Origin: Wolbachia pipientis
GTDB lineage: Bacteria; Pseudomonadota; Alphaproteobacteria; Rickettsiales; Anaplasmataceae
Reading direction: 5' to 3'
DNA: 64,000 bases
Assembly (NCBI RefSeq): GCF_030373985.1
Contig: NZ_JAUCRB010000001.1
Coordinates: forward strand, 1 to 64,000
The notes under the pieces are model-generated. The model was given only the letters and a program-made list of their open reading frames with translations. It was not told the DNA's origin and searched no databases. Numbering within the stretch: the stretch's first letter is position 1; each line of letters begins with the position of its first letter. Positions 18,901 through 30,003 of this stretch are shown here, piece by piece. The translations under genes were made by a program, and so were the position numbers.

Positions 18901-19770
18901 TTAATTTTTACTACCCAAAATAAGTAACTTATAATCGGACAGTTTAACATGAGAATTTACACTCGATTCGCTTAATTTTATAAAATCAGAAATTTTCATT
19001 TTATCATCCTTTATAAACTTTTGTTCCAGTAAAACAACTTCTTCATAATACTTAGCCATTCGCCCATCTACTATTTTCTTTGTAACTTCTTCAGGTTTGT
19101 TTAATTTTTTTACTTGCTCGTCAACTATAGAAAGCTCATTGTTCAACTTTGTATGATCCAAATCATCTATAGATAGAGCTTCAGGTTTCATAGCAACTAT
19201 GTGCATCGCTATTTGTTTCCCAACCTCTTGTAACTTCGATTTATCACCAGATGATTGCAATGCAACTAAAGCACCTGTTTTACCTAAGCCACGCATGTCA
19301 CCATGTACATAGCCAGCAATAACTCCATCATTAGCTTCCAGGTAACAAAGCTTGCTCAGTTCTAATTTTTCACCAAGGACCGATGTACCATTCATGATAG
19401 CTTCCTGCACTGTACCAATGCCTGCATACTTGGTATTTTTTAACTCATCAATACTAGCACAGCGTTCTTGACAAGCAATTGACGCTAAATTCGAGATTAA
19501 TTCTATAAATTTCTCATTTCTTGCAACAAAATCAGTTTCACAATTTAACTCAATCAATACACCACAATTTTCAGCCAAATGCATAGCAACCAACCCATCT
19601 GAAGTTACTCTATCAAACTTTTTATCAGCCTTAACAAGTCCTATTGTGCGTAACTTATCAATGGCTCTCTTGATGTTACCATCACACTCTTCCAACGCTT
19701 TCTTACAATCACTTAAACCAAGCCCTGTTCTATCACGTAGTTCCCTTACATTATCTAGATTCATCTTCAT
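18901..19770 (-). CDS. tsf: translation elongation factor Ts
   Basis: EF-Ts exchanges GDP for GTP on EF-Tu. The 289-residue protein has the N-terminal UBA-like region ([21 protein letters not shown]) and the conserved core with [15 protein letters not shown] near residues 75-89. Length is typical. The start at 19770 lies inside the end of rpsB, with a GGGGGTGG stretch seven bases upstream. A second ATG six bases further in is possible. Confidence 0.97.
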   Translation of the reverse strand: MKMNLDNVRELRDRTGLGLSDCKKALEECDGNIKRAIDKLRTIGLVKADKKFDRVTSDGLVAMHLAENCGVLIELNCETDFVARNEKFIELISNLASIACQERCASIDELKNTKYAGIGTVQEAIMNGTSVLGEKLELSKLCYLEANDGVIAGYVHGDMRGLGKTGALVALQSSGDKSKLQEVGKQIAMHIVAMKPEALSIDDLDHTKLNNELSIVDEQVKKLNKPEEVTKKIVDGRMAKYYEEVVLLEQKFIKDDKMKISDFIKLSESSVNSHVKLSDYKLLILGSKN

Positions 19771-20599
19771 TATTTACCACCCCCTTTTCACCTTCTTTAT
19801 AAACTTTATTATGCCCCTTTTCAGTTTGTACAACACCATCTTCTTTCCCTTTAATAAACTCGTCACCTTTTATATCACCAACCTTAACTCCAGACCTTGC
19901 TAAACTAGACTCTATTCCAGCCAATATAAAATCAGCAGCTAACCTACAATAAAGCTCTATTGACTTTCTTGAGTCATCATTACCTGGTACAGGATAAGTA
20001 ATATCATCTGGATTAGAGTTAGTATCAAGTATTGCAACTGTTGGAATTCCCAATTTTTTAGCCTCTTTAACTGCAATGTGCTCTTTATTAGTATCAATGA
20101 TGAATAAGATATCTGGAGTTGCTCCCATTTCTCTAATACCACCTAATGCCTTATCAAGCTTTTGCCTTTTCTTTTCAATATTTCCTAGCTCTTTCTTTGT
20201 TAAAACGCTACTTTCATCATTTAGTATCTTCTCATACTGAGTTAGCGTCTTTATCGAAGAAGAAACAGTTTCCCAATTAGTTAGCATACCACCGAGCCAA
20301 CGATAATTTACGTAGTATTGACCGCAACGAACTGCTTCACTTGCAATAATATCTAAAGCTTGAAATTTTGTACCAACAAACAAAATACGACCACCTTGAG
20401 ATGCAACGTTATATAAAGCTTTCATTGCCGTCTGTAGCAATAGCAATGTTTTCCGCAAGTCAATTATATGTATACGATTTTCTTGATGTATCCCATATAT
20501 GTATGGAGCCATTTTTGCATTCCAGCGACTAATTTTATGACCAAAATGCACACCAGATCCAGCTAGATCACGTATAGTGATCTCGGGCAAGTTTACCAT
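19751..20599 (-). CDS. rpsB: 30S ribosomal protein S2
   Basis: S2 binds the 30S body and recruits S1. The family core is complete: [23 protein letters not shown] at the start, [11 protein letters not shown] near 70, the WLGGMLTNW segment, and [24 protein letters not shown] further on. I place the start at ATG 20599 because GGAGG lies seven bases upstream. Two upstream ATGs (20605 and 20629) give an extended N-terminus without proper spacing. The C-terminus carries an acidic-basic tail of about 45 residues beyond the core. Confidence 0.96.
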   Translation of the reverse strand: MVNLPEITIRDLAGSGVHFGHKISRWNAKMAPYIYGIHQENRIHIIDLRKTLLLLQTAMKALYNVASQGGRILFVGTKFQALDIIASEAVRCGQYYVNYRWLGGMLTNWETVSSSIKTLTQYEKILNDESSVLTKKELGNIEKKRQKLDKALGGIREMGATPDILFIIDTNKEHIAVKEAKKLGIPTVAILDTNSNPDDITYPVPGNDDSRKSIELYCRLAADFILAGIESSLARSGVKVGDIKGDEFIKGKEDGVVQTEKGHNKVYKEGEKGVVNNEDESR

Positions 20600-20724
20600 A
20601 TTCATTCCTCCAAATAGTTTACCCTCCATGGCGCTACCCTAACAGCACTACTTGTACATGCCATGTGTGGAATTAAATTATTTATATAGTAATATAAAGG
20701 ACAACAAAGTGCAATCAAAAAATA

Positions 20725-20753
20725 TTGACAAAAGGCAGCATGTTTATTAACCT
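20725..20753 (+). promoter_or_regulatory. sigma70-type promoter for tRNA-Asp
   Basis: TTGACA at 20725-20730 is followed after 17 bases by TAACCT at 20748-20753, about 27 bases before the mature tRNA. The -35 box is perfect and the -10 matches four of six consensus bases. Confidence 0.6.
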
Positions 20754-20780
20754 TAAAACTAAAAATGCTAAAAGGAAATC

Positions 20781-20854
20781 GGGGGTGTAGCTCAGTTGGT
20801 TAGAGCGCATGCCTGTCACGCATGAGGTCGTGAGTTCAAGTCTCATCGCTCCCG
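20781..20854 (+). tRNA. tRNA-Asp (anticodon GTC)
   Basis: The 74-nt cloverleaf has acceptor stem GGGGGTG with CGCTCCC, discriminator G, a D arm AGCTCAGTTGGTTAGAGC, an anticodon loop CTGTCAC with GTC, and a T arm with AGTTCAAGTCT. CCA is not encoded. Confidence 0.97.
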
Positions 20855-20855
20855 C

Positions 20856-20902
20856 GTATAGCTTCTAGCACAGTCTAAACTCGCTATACTAAGTCTTTTT
20901 TC
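20856..20902 (+). terminator. rho-independent terminator-like structure after tRNA-Asp
   Basis: GTATAGC at 20856-20862 pairs with GCTATAC at 20883-20889 around a loop of 20 bases, followed by AAGTCTTTTTT. The position right after the tRNA and the T-run support a terminator, although the loop is long. Confidence 0.45.
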
Positions 20903-21087
20903 CTTATTGAGAAATATAACAGCATATTTGATTCTAATTATAATAATTTTATATTTTCATTTCCATCACCCCAGTTCTAGGTTATATTATTACTGCACTT
21001 ACCAAGAAAAAGTAGGGAGAAAGTTAAGAATGTTTTTTACAAAAAAATGCTGAAGCTACCTATATAAAATTATTTCAGTCTTAGTAT

Positions 21088-24000
21088 TTAAACATTCTGT
21101 ATCTGCTGTAATGATTTTACTTCCAACTTACTATTCTTTAGATATTGAATTGCAAGCACTAAAGCTTTACTTCCAGAAGCTGTGGTGCTATAAGCTATAT
21201 TTTGCAAAATAGCAGTTCTGCGAATATCTTTGCTATCTGAAACTGATTTTACACCTTTTGAAGTATTGATCACTAGATTTATTTTTCTATCTTTAAGCAT
21301 ATCAACTATATGTGGTCTACCTTCCCTCACTTTATTTACAGCTTTTGCAGCAATGCCGTTATTATTCAGGTACAAAGCTGTACCTTTGGTGGCATATATT
21401 TCAAAATTTAGTTCTTTTAACATTTGTGCTACTGACAATATATACTCTTTATCATCATCTTTTACTGAAATCAAAGCTCTTCCTTCTGTTGGCAACTTAT
21501 ATCCTGCAGCCATGTGCGCTTTTGCCAGTGCAGCTTCGAAGGATGAGTCAATTCCCATTACTTCTCCTGTTGACTTCATTTCGGGGCCAAGTAGAATATC
21601 AACTCCCGAGAAATGGGTAAACGGAAAAACAGCAACTTTGATTGCAAAGTGATCAAGAGATTTTTTTTCTTGGTCTAATTTTTTGCCTAAAATAATCTGA
21701 GTGGCAAGCTTTGCGATAGAAATATTGACTACCTTTGAAATAAAAGGAACTGTGCGACTAGCCCTTAAGTTCACTTCAAGTATATATATGTCATTTTCTT
21801 GAATGGCAAATTGAATGTTTATCAACCCTTTCACTTTTAGCTCAAGAGCTATTCTTTCAGTTTGCAGCTTGATCTCTTTTATAATTTTGTCATTCAATGT
21901 GTTTGTTGGTATTGAACAGGTTGAGTCACCGGAATGAATTCCAGCTTCTTCAATATGCTCCATAACTACCGCAATGAAAACTTTTTCCCCGTCACATATA
22001 GCATCAACGTCAACCTCAACTGCATTCACTAAGAATTTATCAAGTAGCAGCGACCCATGTTCAAAAATTTTAGTTTGACCAAGGACATATTCCTTAAAGC
22101 TCTCAATATCGTGCTTAATTGACATGGATTGACCACCCAAAACATAGGACGGCCTAACTATTAATGGAAACCCCACTTTTTCTGCATTGGTTAATGCTTC
22201 TTCCACCGAATGACAGATGGAATTTTCAGGTTGTTTTAAATTAAGTTGCAAAGCAAGGTTTTTGAACCTCATACGATCTTCAGCAAGGTCTATAGAGTTA
22301 AAAGATGTGCCTAAGATATTAAAACCCCTTTCATTTAGTATTTTGGCTAACTTTAAAGGTGTTTGACCACCTATTTGCACTATAACGCCTACCAGTGTAC
22401 CATTTTCTCGTTCTTTACTTAGTATTTCAAGTACATCCTCTGCAGTCAATGGAGCAAAATACAAACGATCAGCAGTATCATAATCAGTTGAAACAGTTTC
22501 GGGATTACAATTAATCATTATTGTTTCATATCCCATTTCTTTGGCAGCGGAAGCTGCATGCACGCACGCGTAGTCAAACTCAATACCCTGACCAATACGG
22601 TTTGGTCCACTACCTAAAATGATAACTTTTTTTCGGTTAGAAACGTCCGCTTCGCACTCTGCCTTATCTATAACTCCTCCCTCATAACAGCCATACATAT
22701 AGGCAGTGCTTGATTCAAACTCAGCTGCACAAGTGTCTACACGTTTATAAACTGGATTAACACCAAACTTTTTCCTTATTGCTTCAATCTGTTCTATTTT
22801 TTTGTTACTTAGTTTTGCTAACCTTGCATCTGAAAACCCCATCTTTTTTAGTTCTAATATTTCGTATGCGGTTTCAGGTAAACCAATTTCTTTAATTTTT
22901 TGTTCGGCTAAGATGATCTGCTGTATATTTTGTAAAAACCATAAGTCATATCCTGTAATTGAATTTATTTCTTCTATGCTGACTCCATGACGCATTGCGT
23001 CAGCAGCGATCAGCAATCTGTTTGGTAGCAATTTTGTTAATTGAGATTTTATATGATCAACATCTGTAGCTTCAGAAAACACTTCATCAAGTCCTGTAAG
23101 ACCAGTTTCAAGTGAACGGAAAGCTTTTTGTATTGATTCATTAAAAGTGCGGCCTATAGACATTACTTCCCCCACCGATTTCATGGAGATTGATAGCTCA
23201 CAACCCGTTCCCTTAAATTTTTCGAATTCAAAACGAGGAACTTTAGAGACAATGTAATCGATCACTGGTTCAAAAGCAGCAGGTATAATTGGTGCGCAAT
23301 CGTTGCGTATTTCATCGAGTGAATAGCCAACAGCAAGCTTAGTTGCAATTTTTGCTATAGGATAACCTGTTGCTTTTGAAGCAAGTGCAGAAGAGCGAGA
23401 AACTCTTGGATTCATTTCAATTACAACAAGGCTTCCATCTTCTTTAGGATTGACTGCAAATTGGACATTTGCACCACCTGAACTAACATCAATTTCTCTC
23501 AGCACTGCTATAGATGCATTTCTCATTTGTTGGTATTCTGCATCACGTAAAGTCAAAGCAGGAGCAACAGTAATGCTATCTCCAGTATGCACGCCCATTG
23601 GATCGACATTTTCTATTGAACAGACTACTATGCAGTTGCCTTTGCAATCACGGATAACTTCCATTTCGTATTCTTTCCAGCCGATGATGGATTCATCTAT
23701 TTGAACTTCATTTATTGGTGAAATTTTCAGAGCGTTCTCTACAATGTTGAAAAACTCCTCCTTATTGTACGCTATGCCGCCACCTGCACCACCAAGAGTG
23801 AATGATGAACGGATAATTGCAGGTAATCCAACATAATTCAGAGCTTCTTTCATTTGTTCTTGGTTTTTTATAATGGTGCTCTTAGGATATTTTATTCCTA
23901 TTTTATCCATAGATTGGCGAAATAGTTCTCTATCTTCCGCCTTTTTAATTGCCCCTCTATTTACACCAATTAGCTTTACGTTATACGCATCCAATACTCC

Positions 24001-24315
24001 ATTGTCTGCAAGCTCCACTGCACAATTCAAAGCAGTTTGCCCGCCCATTGTCGGCAATATCGCATCTGGTTTCTCCTTAATTATGATCTTTTCTATGATT
24101 TCGGGCAGTATAGGCTCAATATACGTCGCATCAGAAAATTCAGGATCTGTCATTATAGTTGCAGGGTTGGAGTTAATCAAAATGACTTTATAACCTTCGC
24201 TTTTTAATACCTTGCAACTTTGAGTTCCAGAATAATCAAACTCACATGCTTGACCTATAACTATTGGGCCTGCTCCTATTACTAATATAGATTCTATATC
24301 TGTACGTTTTGGCAT
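21088..24315 (-). CDS. carB: carbamoyl-phosphate synthase large subunit
   Basis: CarB makes carbamoyl phosphate from bicarbonate, ammonia from CarA, and two ATP, for pyrimidine synthesis. The 1075-residue protein shows the internal duplication of the family. The first ATP-grasp half begins with [20 protein letters not shown] and the second half, near residue 570, with [19 protein letters not shown]. The C-terminal allosteric MGS-like domain lies after about residue 940. Length is normal. carA is not adjacent and lies outside the window. Confidence 0.98.
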   Translation of the reverse strand: MPKRTDIESILVIGAGPIVIGQACEFDYSGTQSCKVLKSEGYKVILINSNPATIMTDPEFSDATYIEPILPEIIEKIIIKEKPDAILPTMGGQTALNCAVELADNGVLDAYNVKLIGVNRGAIKKAEDRELFRQSMDKIGIKYPKSTIIKNQEQMKEALNYVGLPAIIRSSFTLGGAGGGIAYNKEEFFNIVENALKISPINEVQIDESIIGWKEYEMEVIRDCKGNCIVVCSIENVDPMGVHTGDSITVAPALTLRDAEYQQMRNASIAVLREIDVSSGGANVQFAVNPKEDGSLVVIEMNPRVSRSSALASKATGYPIAKIATKLAVGYSLDEIRNDCAPIIPAAFEPVIDYIVSKVPRFEFEKFKGTGCELSISMKSVGEVMSIGRTFNESIQKAFRSLETGLTGLDEVFSEATDVDHIKSQLTKLLPNRLLIAADAMRHGVSIEEINSITGYDLWFLQNIQQIILAEQKIKEIGLPETAYEILELKKMGFSDARLAKLSNKKIEQIEAIRKKFGVNPVYKRVDTCAAEFESSTAYMYGCYEGGVIDKAECEADVSNRKKVIILGSGPNRIGQGIEFDYACVHAASAAKEMGYETIMINCNPETVSTDYDTADRLYFAPLTAEDVLEILSKERENGTLVGVIVQIGGQTPLKLAKILNERGFNILGTSFNSIDLAEDRMRFKNLALQLNLKQPENSICHSVEEALTNAEKVGFPLIVRPSYVLGGQSMSIKHDIESFKEYVLGQTKIFEHGSLLLDKFLVNAVEVDVDAICDGEKVFIAVVMEHIEEAGIHSGDSTCSIPTNTLNDKIIKEIKLQTERIALELKVKGLINIQFAIQENDIYILEVNLRASRTVPFISKVVNISIAKLATQIILGKKLDQEKKSLDHFAIKVAVFPFTHFSGVDILLGPEMKSTGEVMGIDSSFEAALAKAHMAAGYKLPTEGRALISVKDDDKEYILSVAQMLKELNFEIYATKGTALYLNNNGIAAKAVNKVREGRPHIVDMLKDRKINLVINTSKGVKSVSDSKDIRRTAILQNIAYSTTASGSKALVLAIQYLKNSKLEVKSLQQIQNV

Positions 24316-24458
24316 AACTATAACAACGACCTCTACTTAAGTAATGTTATCAATCTTTTCTATACATGTGAATTTTTATTAGACTTGTGAGTTATACAGC
24401 TAGGTCTAACAATTATAGACAATTTTAAGGTTACCCTCAAAACATAACGCTTGATAAC

Positions 24459-25208
24459 TTATTTAAGAGATTGGCTTAACGGTAAGACTTGCCCTGATAT
24501 GTTACAATCTTTAGAAGCTAATTCGATAAATTTGTCTGTTAGTTTATCAGGTAATACTAATTCAGATATATCCTTTCCAGGAAATGCTTGCTTATACATT
24601 TCACTGTCGACAGACCCTTCTGGGTATACAGCATTTACGCACAATTTCGTATGTTTTGTCTCAGATGCATATATCTTTACCATAACTTCCAGTGCGGCTT
24701 TACTTGTGGCATAAGGTAACCAATACGGATAAGAAGATGGAGAATGTGTCACTTCTGAGGTCATGAATATCACCCTTCCAGAGTTAGATTTTTTTAATAC
24801 TGGATCTAAATTTTTTAATAAGTACCAATTAGCAGTAAAATTTATATTCATTACATCCTGTAGTTCTTCAAGCTCGCAGTCATGAACAGAACTCAACTTG
24901 CCTAAAATTCCAGTGCACACAACTAATATATCAAGTACTCCAGATTCTGATAATTTTAGGCTTTCTATCATATTCGCTAGTATTTTTACATTCTCAAAGT
25001 CTAAAAGATCAAGCTGAATTAGTTTCACAGAACCTTCTTTAAATTCTTGAAGCTCTTCAATTTGACTATACAGTGGCTTGAGATTATCGATAGACCTTGA
25101 AATTAAAATCACATGCGCACCTTCCTTAACAAACCTTTTTGCAACAGCAGATCCTATTCTACCTGAAGCCCCAGCAACTAAAGCTATTTTGCCTTCTAAT
25201 TCACCCAT
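24459..25208 (-). CDS. short-chain dehydrogenase/reductase family protein
   Basis: This is a Rossmann-fold NAD(P)-dependent oxidoreductase with unknown substrate. The cofactor motif GASGRIGSAVA lies near residues 13-23 and the catalytic YATSK (Tyr-x-x-x-Lys) near 160, with MTSEV supplying the Ser region. I choose ATG 25208 because AAGGA lies seven bases upstream, whereas the ATG at 25232 has no such site. It overlaps the upstream yihY-type gene by eight bases, so the two are probably cotranscribed. It is about 249 residues long, normal for the family. Confidence 0.85.
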   Translation of the reverse strand: MGELEGKIALVAGASGRIGSAVAKRFVKEGAHVILISRSIDNLKPLYSQIEELQEFKEGSVKLIQLDLLDFENVKILANMIESLKLSESGVLDILVVCTGILGKLSSVHDCELEELQDVMNINFTANWYLLKNLDPVLKKSNSGRVIFMTSEVTHSPSSYPYWLPYATSKAALEVMVKIYASETKHTKLCVNAVYPEGSVDSEMYKQAFPGKDISELVLPDKLTDKFIELASKDCNISGQVLPLSQSLK

Positions 25209-26043
25209 TCCTTTTTCCTTGGTAAGACCCATTAAAATATTTTAGCTGAAAATTAAATTTTGCTCCATATATAAAAATTAAGCTTAATATATAAAAAAAT
25301 AGTAATGATACCACTATGCCACCTAAACTTCCGTATATCAAATCTAATTGGCCAAAAGAAGCTTTTAAGTATTGCTTGAAAGCTGAAGCTGAAACCGTCC
25401 AAAGCATAACAGCTACACAAGACCCAGGAAACACATCCGACAAGTTTTGCTTTATGTTCGGCAACATAAAATATAGCCAAGAGACTACTATGAAGAGCAC
25501 AGATTCAATGAGGAGATATTTAGTATAACTTAGCCCATGATAGGAAAAATCTACCAACATTGGTACTAAGGTGGAAAACACTACAGTCAGAGTAACAATC
25601 AATGTCATTACTAGAAATTGTAATATACTTAATACTCTTCTTAATATATAAGGTGGCGAAACCGGAACTTTGTAGGCTTTATTTAGTATCGTTCTAAGTC
25701 CCTCAATAGTTGATGAAGCAGTCCAAATAGCTCCTACAATTGCCAAAGTTAATAAACTATGTGGCGGACCTGATATTATCTCCCTAATGCGCGGCATTAA
25801 AGATGCTAAAATGTCTTGTGGCATGTTATCAATTATAAATGTCCAGCCGATGTTGTATTGATCTAAAAAATTTGCAAATGTTGACGCTAAAGCCATTAGA
25901 ACAATGAGAAAAGGAAATATTGATAACAGGATTAAAAATGATAAGTATCCTGCATGTTCCATCCCATCATTACGAATTGTATCAATCAAAGCACGGTAAA
26001 GACAATAAATAATGCTGTAAAACTTCTGTAGTAACCTATTCAC
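25201..26043 (-). CDS. YihY/virulence factor BrkB family membrane protein
   Basis: The 280-residue protein has six hydrophobic segments and the family features: an N-terminal amphipathic region, GYLSFLILLSIFPFLIVLMAL near residues 32-52, the WTASSTIEGLRTILNKAY motif near 125-142, and YGSLGGIVVSLLFFYILSLIFIYGAKFN near the end. The function of this family in bacteria is unsettled, and the old ribonuclease BN label is wrong. It overlaps the SDR gene downstream. Confidence 0.88.
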   Translation of the reverse strand: MNRLLQKFYSIIYCLYRALIDTIRNDGMEHAGYLSFLILLSIFPFLIVLMALASTFANFLDQYNIGWTFIIDNMPQDILASLMPRIREIISGPPHSLLTLAIVGAIWTASSTIEGLRTILNKAYKVPVSPPYILRRVLSILQFLVMTLIVTLTVVFSTLVPMLVDFSYHGLSYTKYLLIESVLFIVVSWLYFMLPNIKQNLSDVFPGSCVAVMLWTVSASAFKQYLKASFGQLDLIYGSLGGIVVSLLFFYILSLIFIYGAKFNFQLKYFNGSYQGKRNG

Positions 26044-26394
26044 TGTAATATAAACAAATCTAGTAAGATATTCTAAATAAAATAAAAGATATTTTTAAGC
26101 AAAAACCCTCTAATGGCACTAAGAATTGTTATGTGTTATCGTTTTTTATTATAAACCCTTCTTTTGCCATTCCAGCTCACACTGCTGGACTTTTACAACG
26201 ACACTTTGATAGGTAATATCAGAATTACTAATGCAAAGAAAAATTCCTTTTTGGAGTTAAAAGTGGGAAAAAAAAAGTACTCCACTACACCTTATAGTTT
26301 TATTTAATTGCAAAGACTCTGTAGTAACTTTGTTACAAAATGGAGCAAGCGTTAACGTACTTGATGCGTAGAAGTCATGACAACCAGATCAAGC
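26044..26394. other. non-coding gap with a palindromic remnant
   Basis: No gene is seen here. TCCAGC at 26171-26176 and GCTGGA at 26184-26189 form a hairpin of the palindromic family found elsewhere in the window. The rest is AT-rich sequence without recognised features. Confidence 0.45.
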
Positions 26395-28529
26395 CTAGCT
26401 TCGTGATTTTTTTGGATCATTAGGAGTTAATTTTGTACTTGATGATTTTATTTTTTGTGGTAATGGTTACAATTCTGCCCCAGCAATATTTTGCTTTTTG
26501 TCAAAAAAGTCTCGCACATCATCAGAAGTCAAAATTGTTTGAACTGATTAAGTGGGAGTAGCATTTCCCTTTTCTCTAGTACGGTTATCTACTTTTTCTG
26601 GCTGTAAAAAATCAAGCCCCTTTGGAACAGGTCAATCCATAATGTTTGTGGTTGAGCTTCTCATGCCCCTCGGCTTTGTGTTCTGCTCACGTCACCTTAC
26701 TGTATACTTGCTCGAATTTCTTCATAATTACGTTCAACTTCAGTTTGAGTTGGTGCAGCCGTTATTTCTCTCTGGCCTCTTTCCTGCTGCCAATATGTTC
26801 TGTAATTGCTCTAGACTCTCTTTAACAGACTTCAACTCCTCCTACGTATATGTTAACATGTCTTCCTTTTCCTTGAGATGAAGTTGGAGAGTTTCTATTT
26901 CACTCTGTATATTCCTTTCGTTTAGCTCATCTACAAGCGCCCCACTTATGTTAGATTAGTGAATTGCTTCTTCTAAAGCTTCTTTTAGCAGTTAGTTCAA
27001 TTCTTCAGCCAATTCTCTATTCTTTAATTGTTCTTCGTTCAATTGACTTATTGCATTAGTCAATTTCTTCTCTCTTTATGATAAAAGTTCTACTAACTGT
27101 TTTTCATAATTGTCTTTTAGACTTGCGCCCATTTCTTTTACATCATTTTTCAGTCTCACGTTCTCTTTTCTTTTAGTACGCTTAGCTCCGTTTTACTTTG
27201 CTTTAGTTTCTTGCTTAGTTCTTCGTTGACTTTATCTTGTTGATTGGGCTTTGCTTTTTTCACCTTCTAATCGATCCTTTAATTCTGCTATTTTAGCATT
27301 TTTATCTCTTTGACTTTGCTCTAGTGTGCCTACCTCTTGTTTTAACTGCTCAATTTTTTGATCCTTTCCAGTTAATTCTTTTGTCTCTCTTTCCAATTCA
27401 ACTTTAAGTCTTACAAATTCTTTTTCCCAAGCTTGATTTTTCTCGATTAATTCACTTACTTTCTTCTCACCTTCTTCTGTTATCTTCTTATTACGGCTTT
27501 CCAACTCTGCATTTTGCTTCTTGAGAAGTTCGGTCTCTCTTTCCAATTCTTCTATTTTACTTTTTAATTCTTCTGTTTCATCCCCTAGTCCTTTTCCTTG
27601 CTTACGTACTTCTTCATCATCAAAAGTACCGCTTTCAAATGTTTCATCCTCACTATTAGTAGATAGAGAACCTTTGCGTGAATAAGGTTTAGATGTGCTT
27701 CCAGGAGAGAAATACCCGTTGCTATCTGGCGTAAGCGATCGCGACGATACAGATAGGTCTCGTGTCAATATTCCCTCCTTCGGTATTTGCTGGTTATTTA
27801 TACTCTTGGCCATGTCAACAAAAGCTTGGTATAGAGTTTTTCCATTTATAAAAACTTCTTTATTCTGTTCAACTAATTTCAATATTTCATTTTTTGTTCC
27901 CTCTGGTAACGGGTCTGTAAACTATAATCTACCAAACTTTAGCTCACCGATGACACTTCTTATACCGCTGGAATCGACTTTACAGTCATGCTAGAATCTA
28001 TGCTGTTGCCCTTAGAATCCTTAGCCTGCCAGTTAACGGTCATTTCACATGGACCGGAGCCAGCAAAATCATAATGCCTCTCATTGCCATTTTTCTTGCA
28101 TGTGGTAGCTTGATTATCTTTCTCCAAATATGTTATAAACCTCATCTTTATTGTTGGCCCTTAAAATATCACTAATTTTTATTGATTTTTCTTCTTCAAA
28201 TCTAATGTTGAAGTCATTATCTTTTATTCAAGACGCCAAAAAACTTTGACCTGGCAAAAGTTTTTTAAACTTTCTATGTGTCTCACCTATCGGTTGCTCG
28301 AATTCTTGGAAATTTGTTTTCCATTTTGAGCTCACTTGTCCCTTAACATCTTTATCTTACAGTAAAGGACCAACAAAGTACCAGATTAAATTTTCTTACT
28401 CTAGTCTTTTGATAAAATCCTAAAGGTCGTTGTAAGGTTCAATGAAACTTAAAATATTATTTTTCTTCTCTTCATCTACATTTAAACTTTGACTCTCAGT
28501 ACAAATACACTTTCATTTTCTCCCGGCAT
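26395..28529 (-). pseudogene. broken gene for a large coiled-coil protein
   Basis: Reading from ATG 28529, the frame breaks almost at once, then resumes in pieces. One piece holds SSKWKTNFQEFEQPIGETHRKF, one at 28145-27960 holds a Cys-containing stretch, and one of 216 codons (27882-27232) contains a Ser-rich linker followed by about 120 residues of dense Glu/Lys/Leu coiled coil. The coiled coil continues with stops and shifts to about 26880, and a C-terminal segment ending PNDPKKSRS closes at TAG 26395-26397. Together they suggest a protein of about 700 residues. The family is not known to me. Coiled-coil proteins of this style are frequent accessory genes in Wolbachia. Confidence 0.55.
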
Positions 28530-28659
28530 AATTTCACATTTTTAAAAATATATTATAATATTAGCTTCTTCTTTTTAAGAAATCAGCTAATAATTAGGTA
28601 AATAAGCTTGAGCGTTTGTCTGTAATGTTGTATAGTAGTTACTCTGAGTAGTGTGCAGC

Positions 28660-30003
28660 ATGGACAATACTATTATAAGAAAATACGATATTAGAGGTGT
28701 GGTAGGCAAAGATCTGCAGATCAATGATGGATATGAGATAGGTAGAAAATTTGGTCAAACCGTAACCAAAGTCTGTATAGGCTATGACAGTAGAATAGAT
28801 TCATCAAGTATAGAAAAAGAATTAATTAAGGGCTTAATTTCATCTGGAGCAAATATTATACGCGTCGGAATGTGCTCGTCACCTATGCTCTACGCTACAA
28901 CGCAAATCATGAAGGCAGATCTTGGTATCATTATCACTGCTTCTCATAACCCCAGTGAATATAATGGCTTTAAATTTTTCAGTAGTAAAAAAGTTTTCTC
29001 AGACCAAGAAATAAAGAAAATTATAAGCAGCCCAATTAAAAACAACACGAAAACTGGAAGTTTAATTAACATAAATATATATAGCGAGTACATTCATATA
29101 TTAAAAAGTGCGTTAAAGAACAATGTTACACAGAAGCTAAAAATAGCCTGGGATTGCGGAAATAGCCCAGCAAGTGGAATCATAAGGTATATTGAAAAGA
29201 TCTTACCAGGCCATACGCATATTATAACCAATAACTCCATAGATGGAGAATTTCCACTGCATGATCCAGATCCCATAGAAGAAAAAAATCTTGCTCAATT
29301 AATTGACATTGTAAAAAAAGATAAATGTGATCTTGGCATTGCACTTGATGGTGATGGTGATAGAGTGCGCTTAATTGATAATAAAGGCAGTGTTGTTTCC
29401 AATGACCATTTATTTATGATTTTTGCACGTGAAGTATTGGAGGAATACCCAAAAAGCAAAGTCATTGCTAGCATAAAAATGAGTATGAAAGTGTATAATT
29501 TTATTAGCAAGTTAGGAGGACAAGTAATTACCTGCGCCACTGGACACTCATTAGTCAAGAAAAAGATGATAGAGGAAGAGGCAAAGTTTGCTGGTGAATT
29601 AAGTGGACATTTTTTCTTTCCCGAGCTAGGGTTTGACGACGGACTATATTCTGCTGTTAAAGCCGTTGATATTTTACTTAAGAAAAACCAAAGCCTATCT
29701 CAGATTATTGAAAATTTGCCGAAGCTATACATCACTCATGAAGTGAAGATTGTGGTTAAAGATGAGAAAAAATTTCGAATAATTGAATTAATAAAGAAAA
29801 CACTAGAGCAACAAAATATTGTATTTTCAGAGCTTGATGGTATTAAGGTAACCGATAACGATAATAAAGGTTGGTGGCTCCTTAGAGTATCAAACACACA
29901 AAATTGCATTACAGCACGATGTGAAGGAAATACTTTAGAGGATTTTGAACTCGCTAAAAGAGTTTTGTTTTATTACATCGACAAAGCAAGGTCTTTGAAT
30001 TAG
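28660..30003 (+). CDS. phosphomannomutase/phosphoglucomutase
   Basis: This is an alpha-D-phosphohexomutase that converts hexose-6-phosphates to hexose-1-phosphates. The phosphoserine loop TASHNPSEYNGFK lies near residues 94-106, the metal loop DGDGDR near 230, and the sugar loop GELSGH near 313. The C-terminal phosphate-binding domain ends near 430. At 447 residues it resembles the AlgC/ManB-type subgroup. I use ATG 28660 and not the GTG nine bases upstream. The GDP-mannose enzyme that would use its mannose product is broken at 3164-4465, so glucose or another hexose may be the relevant substrate. Confidence 0.92.
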   Translation: MDNTIIRKYDIRGVVGKDLQINDGYEIGRKFGQTVTKVCIGYDSRIDSSSIEKELIKGLISSGANIIRVGMCSSPMLYATTQIMKADLGIIITASHNPSEYNGFKFFSSKKVFSDQEIKKIISSPIKNNTKTGSLININIYSEYIHILKSALKNNVTQKLKIAWDCGNSPASGIIRYIEKILPGHTHIITNNSIDGEFPLHDPDPIEEKNLAQLIDIVKKDKCDLGIALDGDGDRVRLIDNKGSVVSNDHLFMIFAREVLEEYPKSKVIASIKMSMKVYNFISKLGGQVITCATGHSLVKKKMIEEEAKFAGELSGHFFFPELGFDDGLYSAVKAVDILLKKNQSLSQIIENLPKLYITHEVKIVVKDEKKFRIIELIKKTLEQQNIVFSELDGIKVTDNDNKGWWLLRVSNTQNCITARCEGNTLEDFELAKRVLFYYIDKARSLN

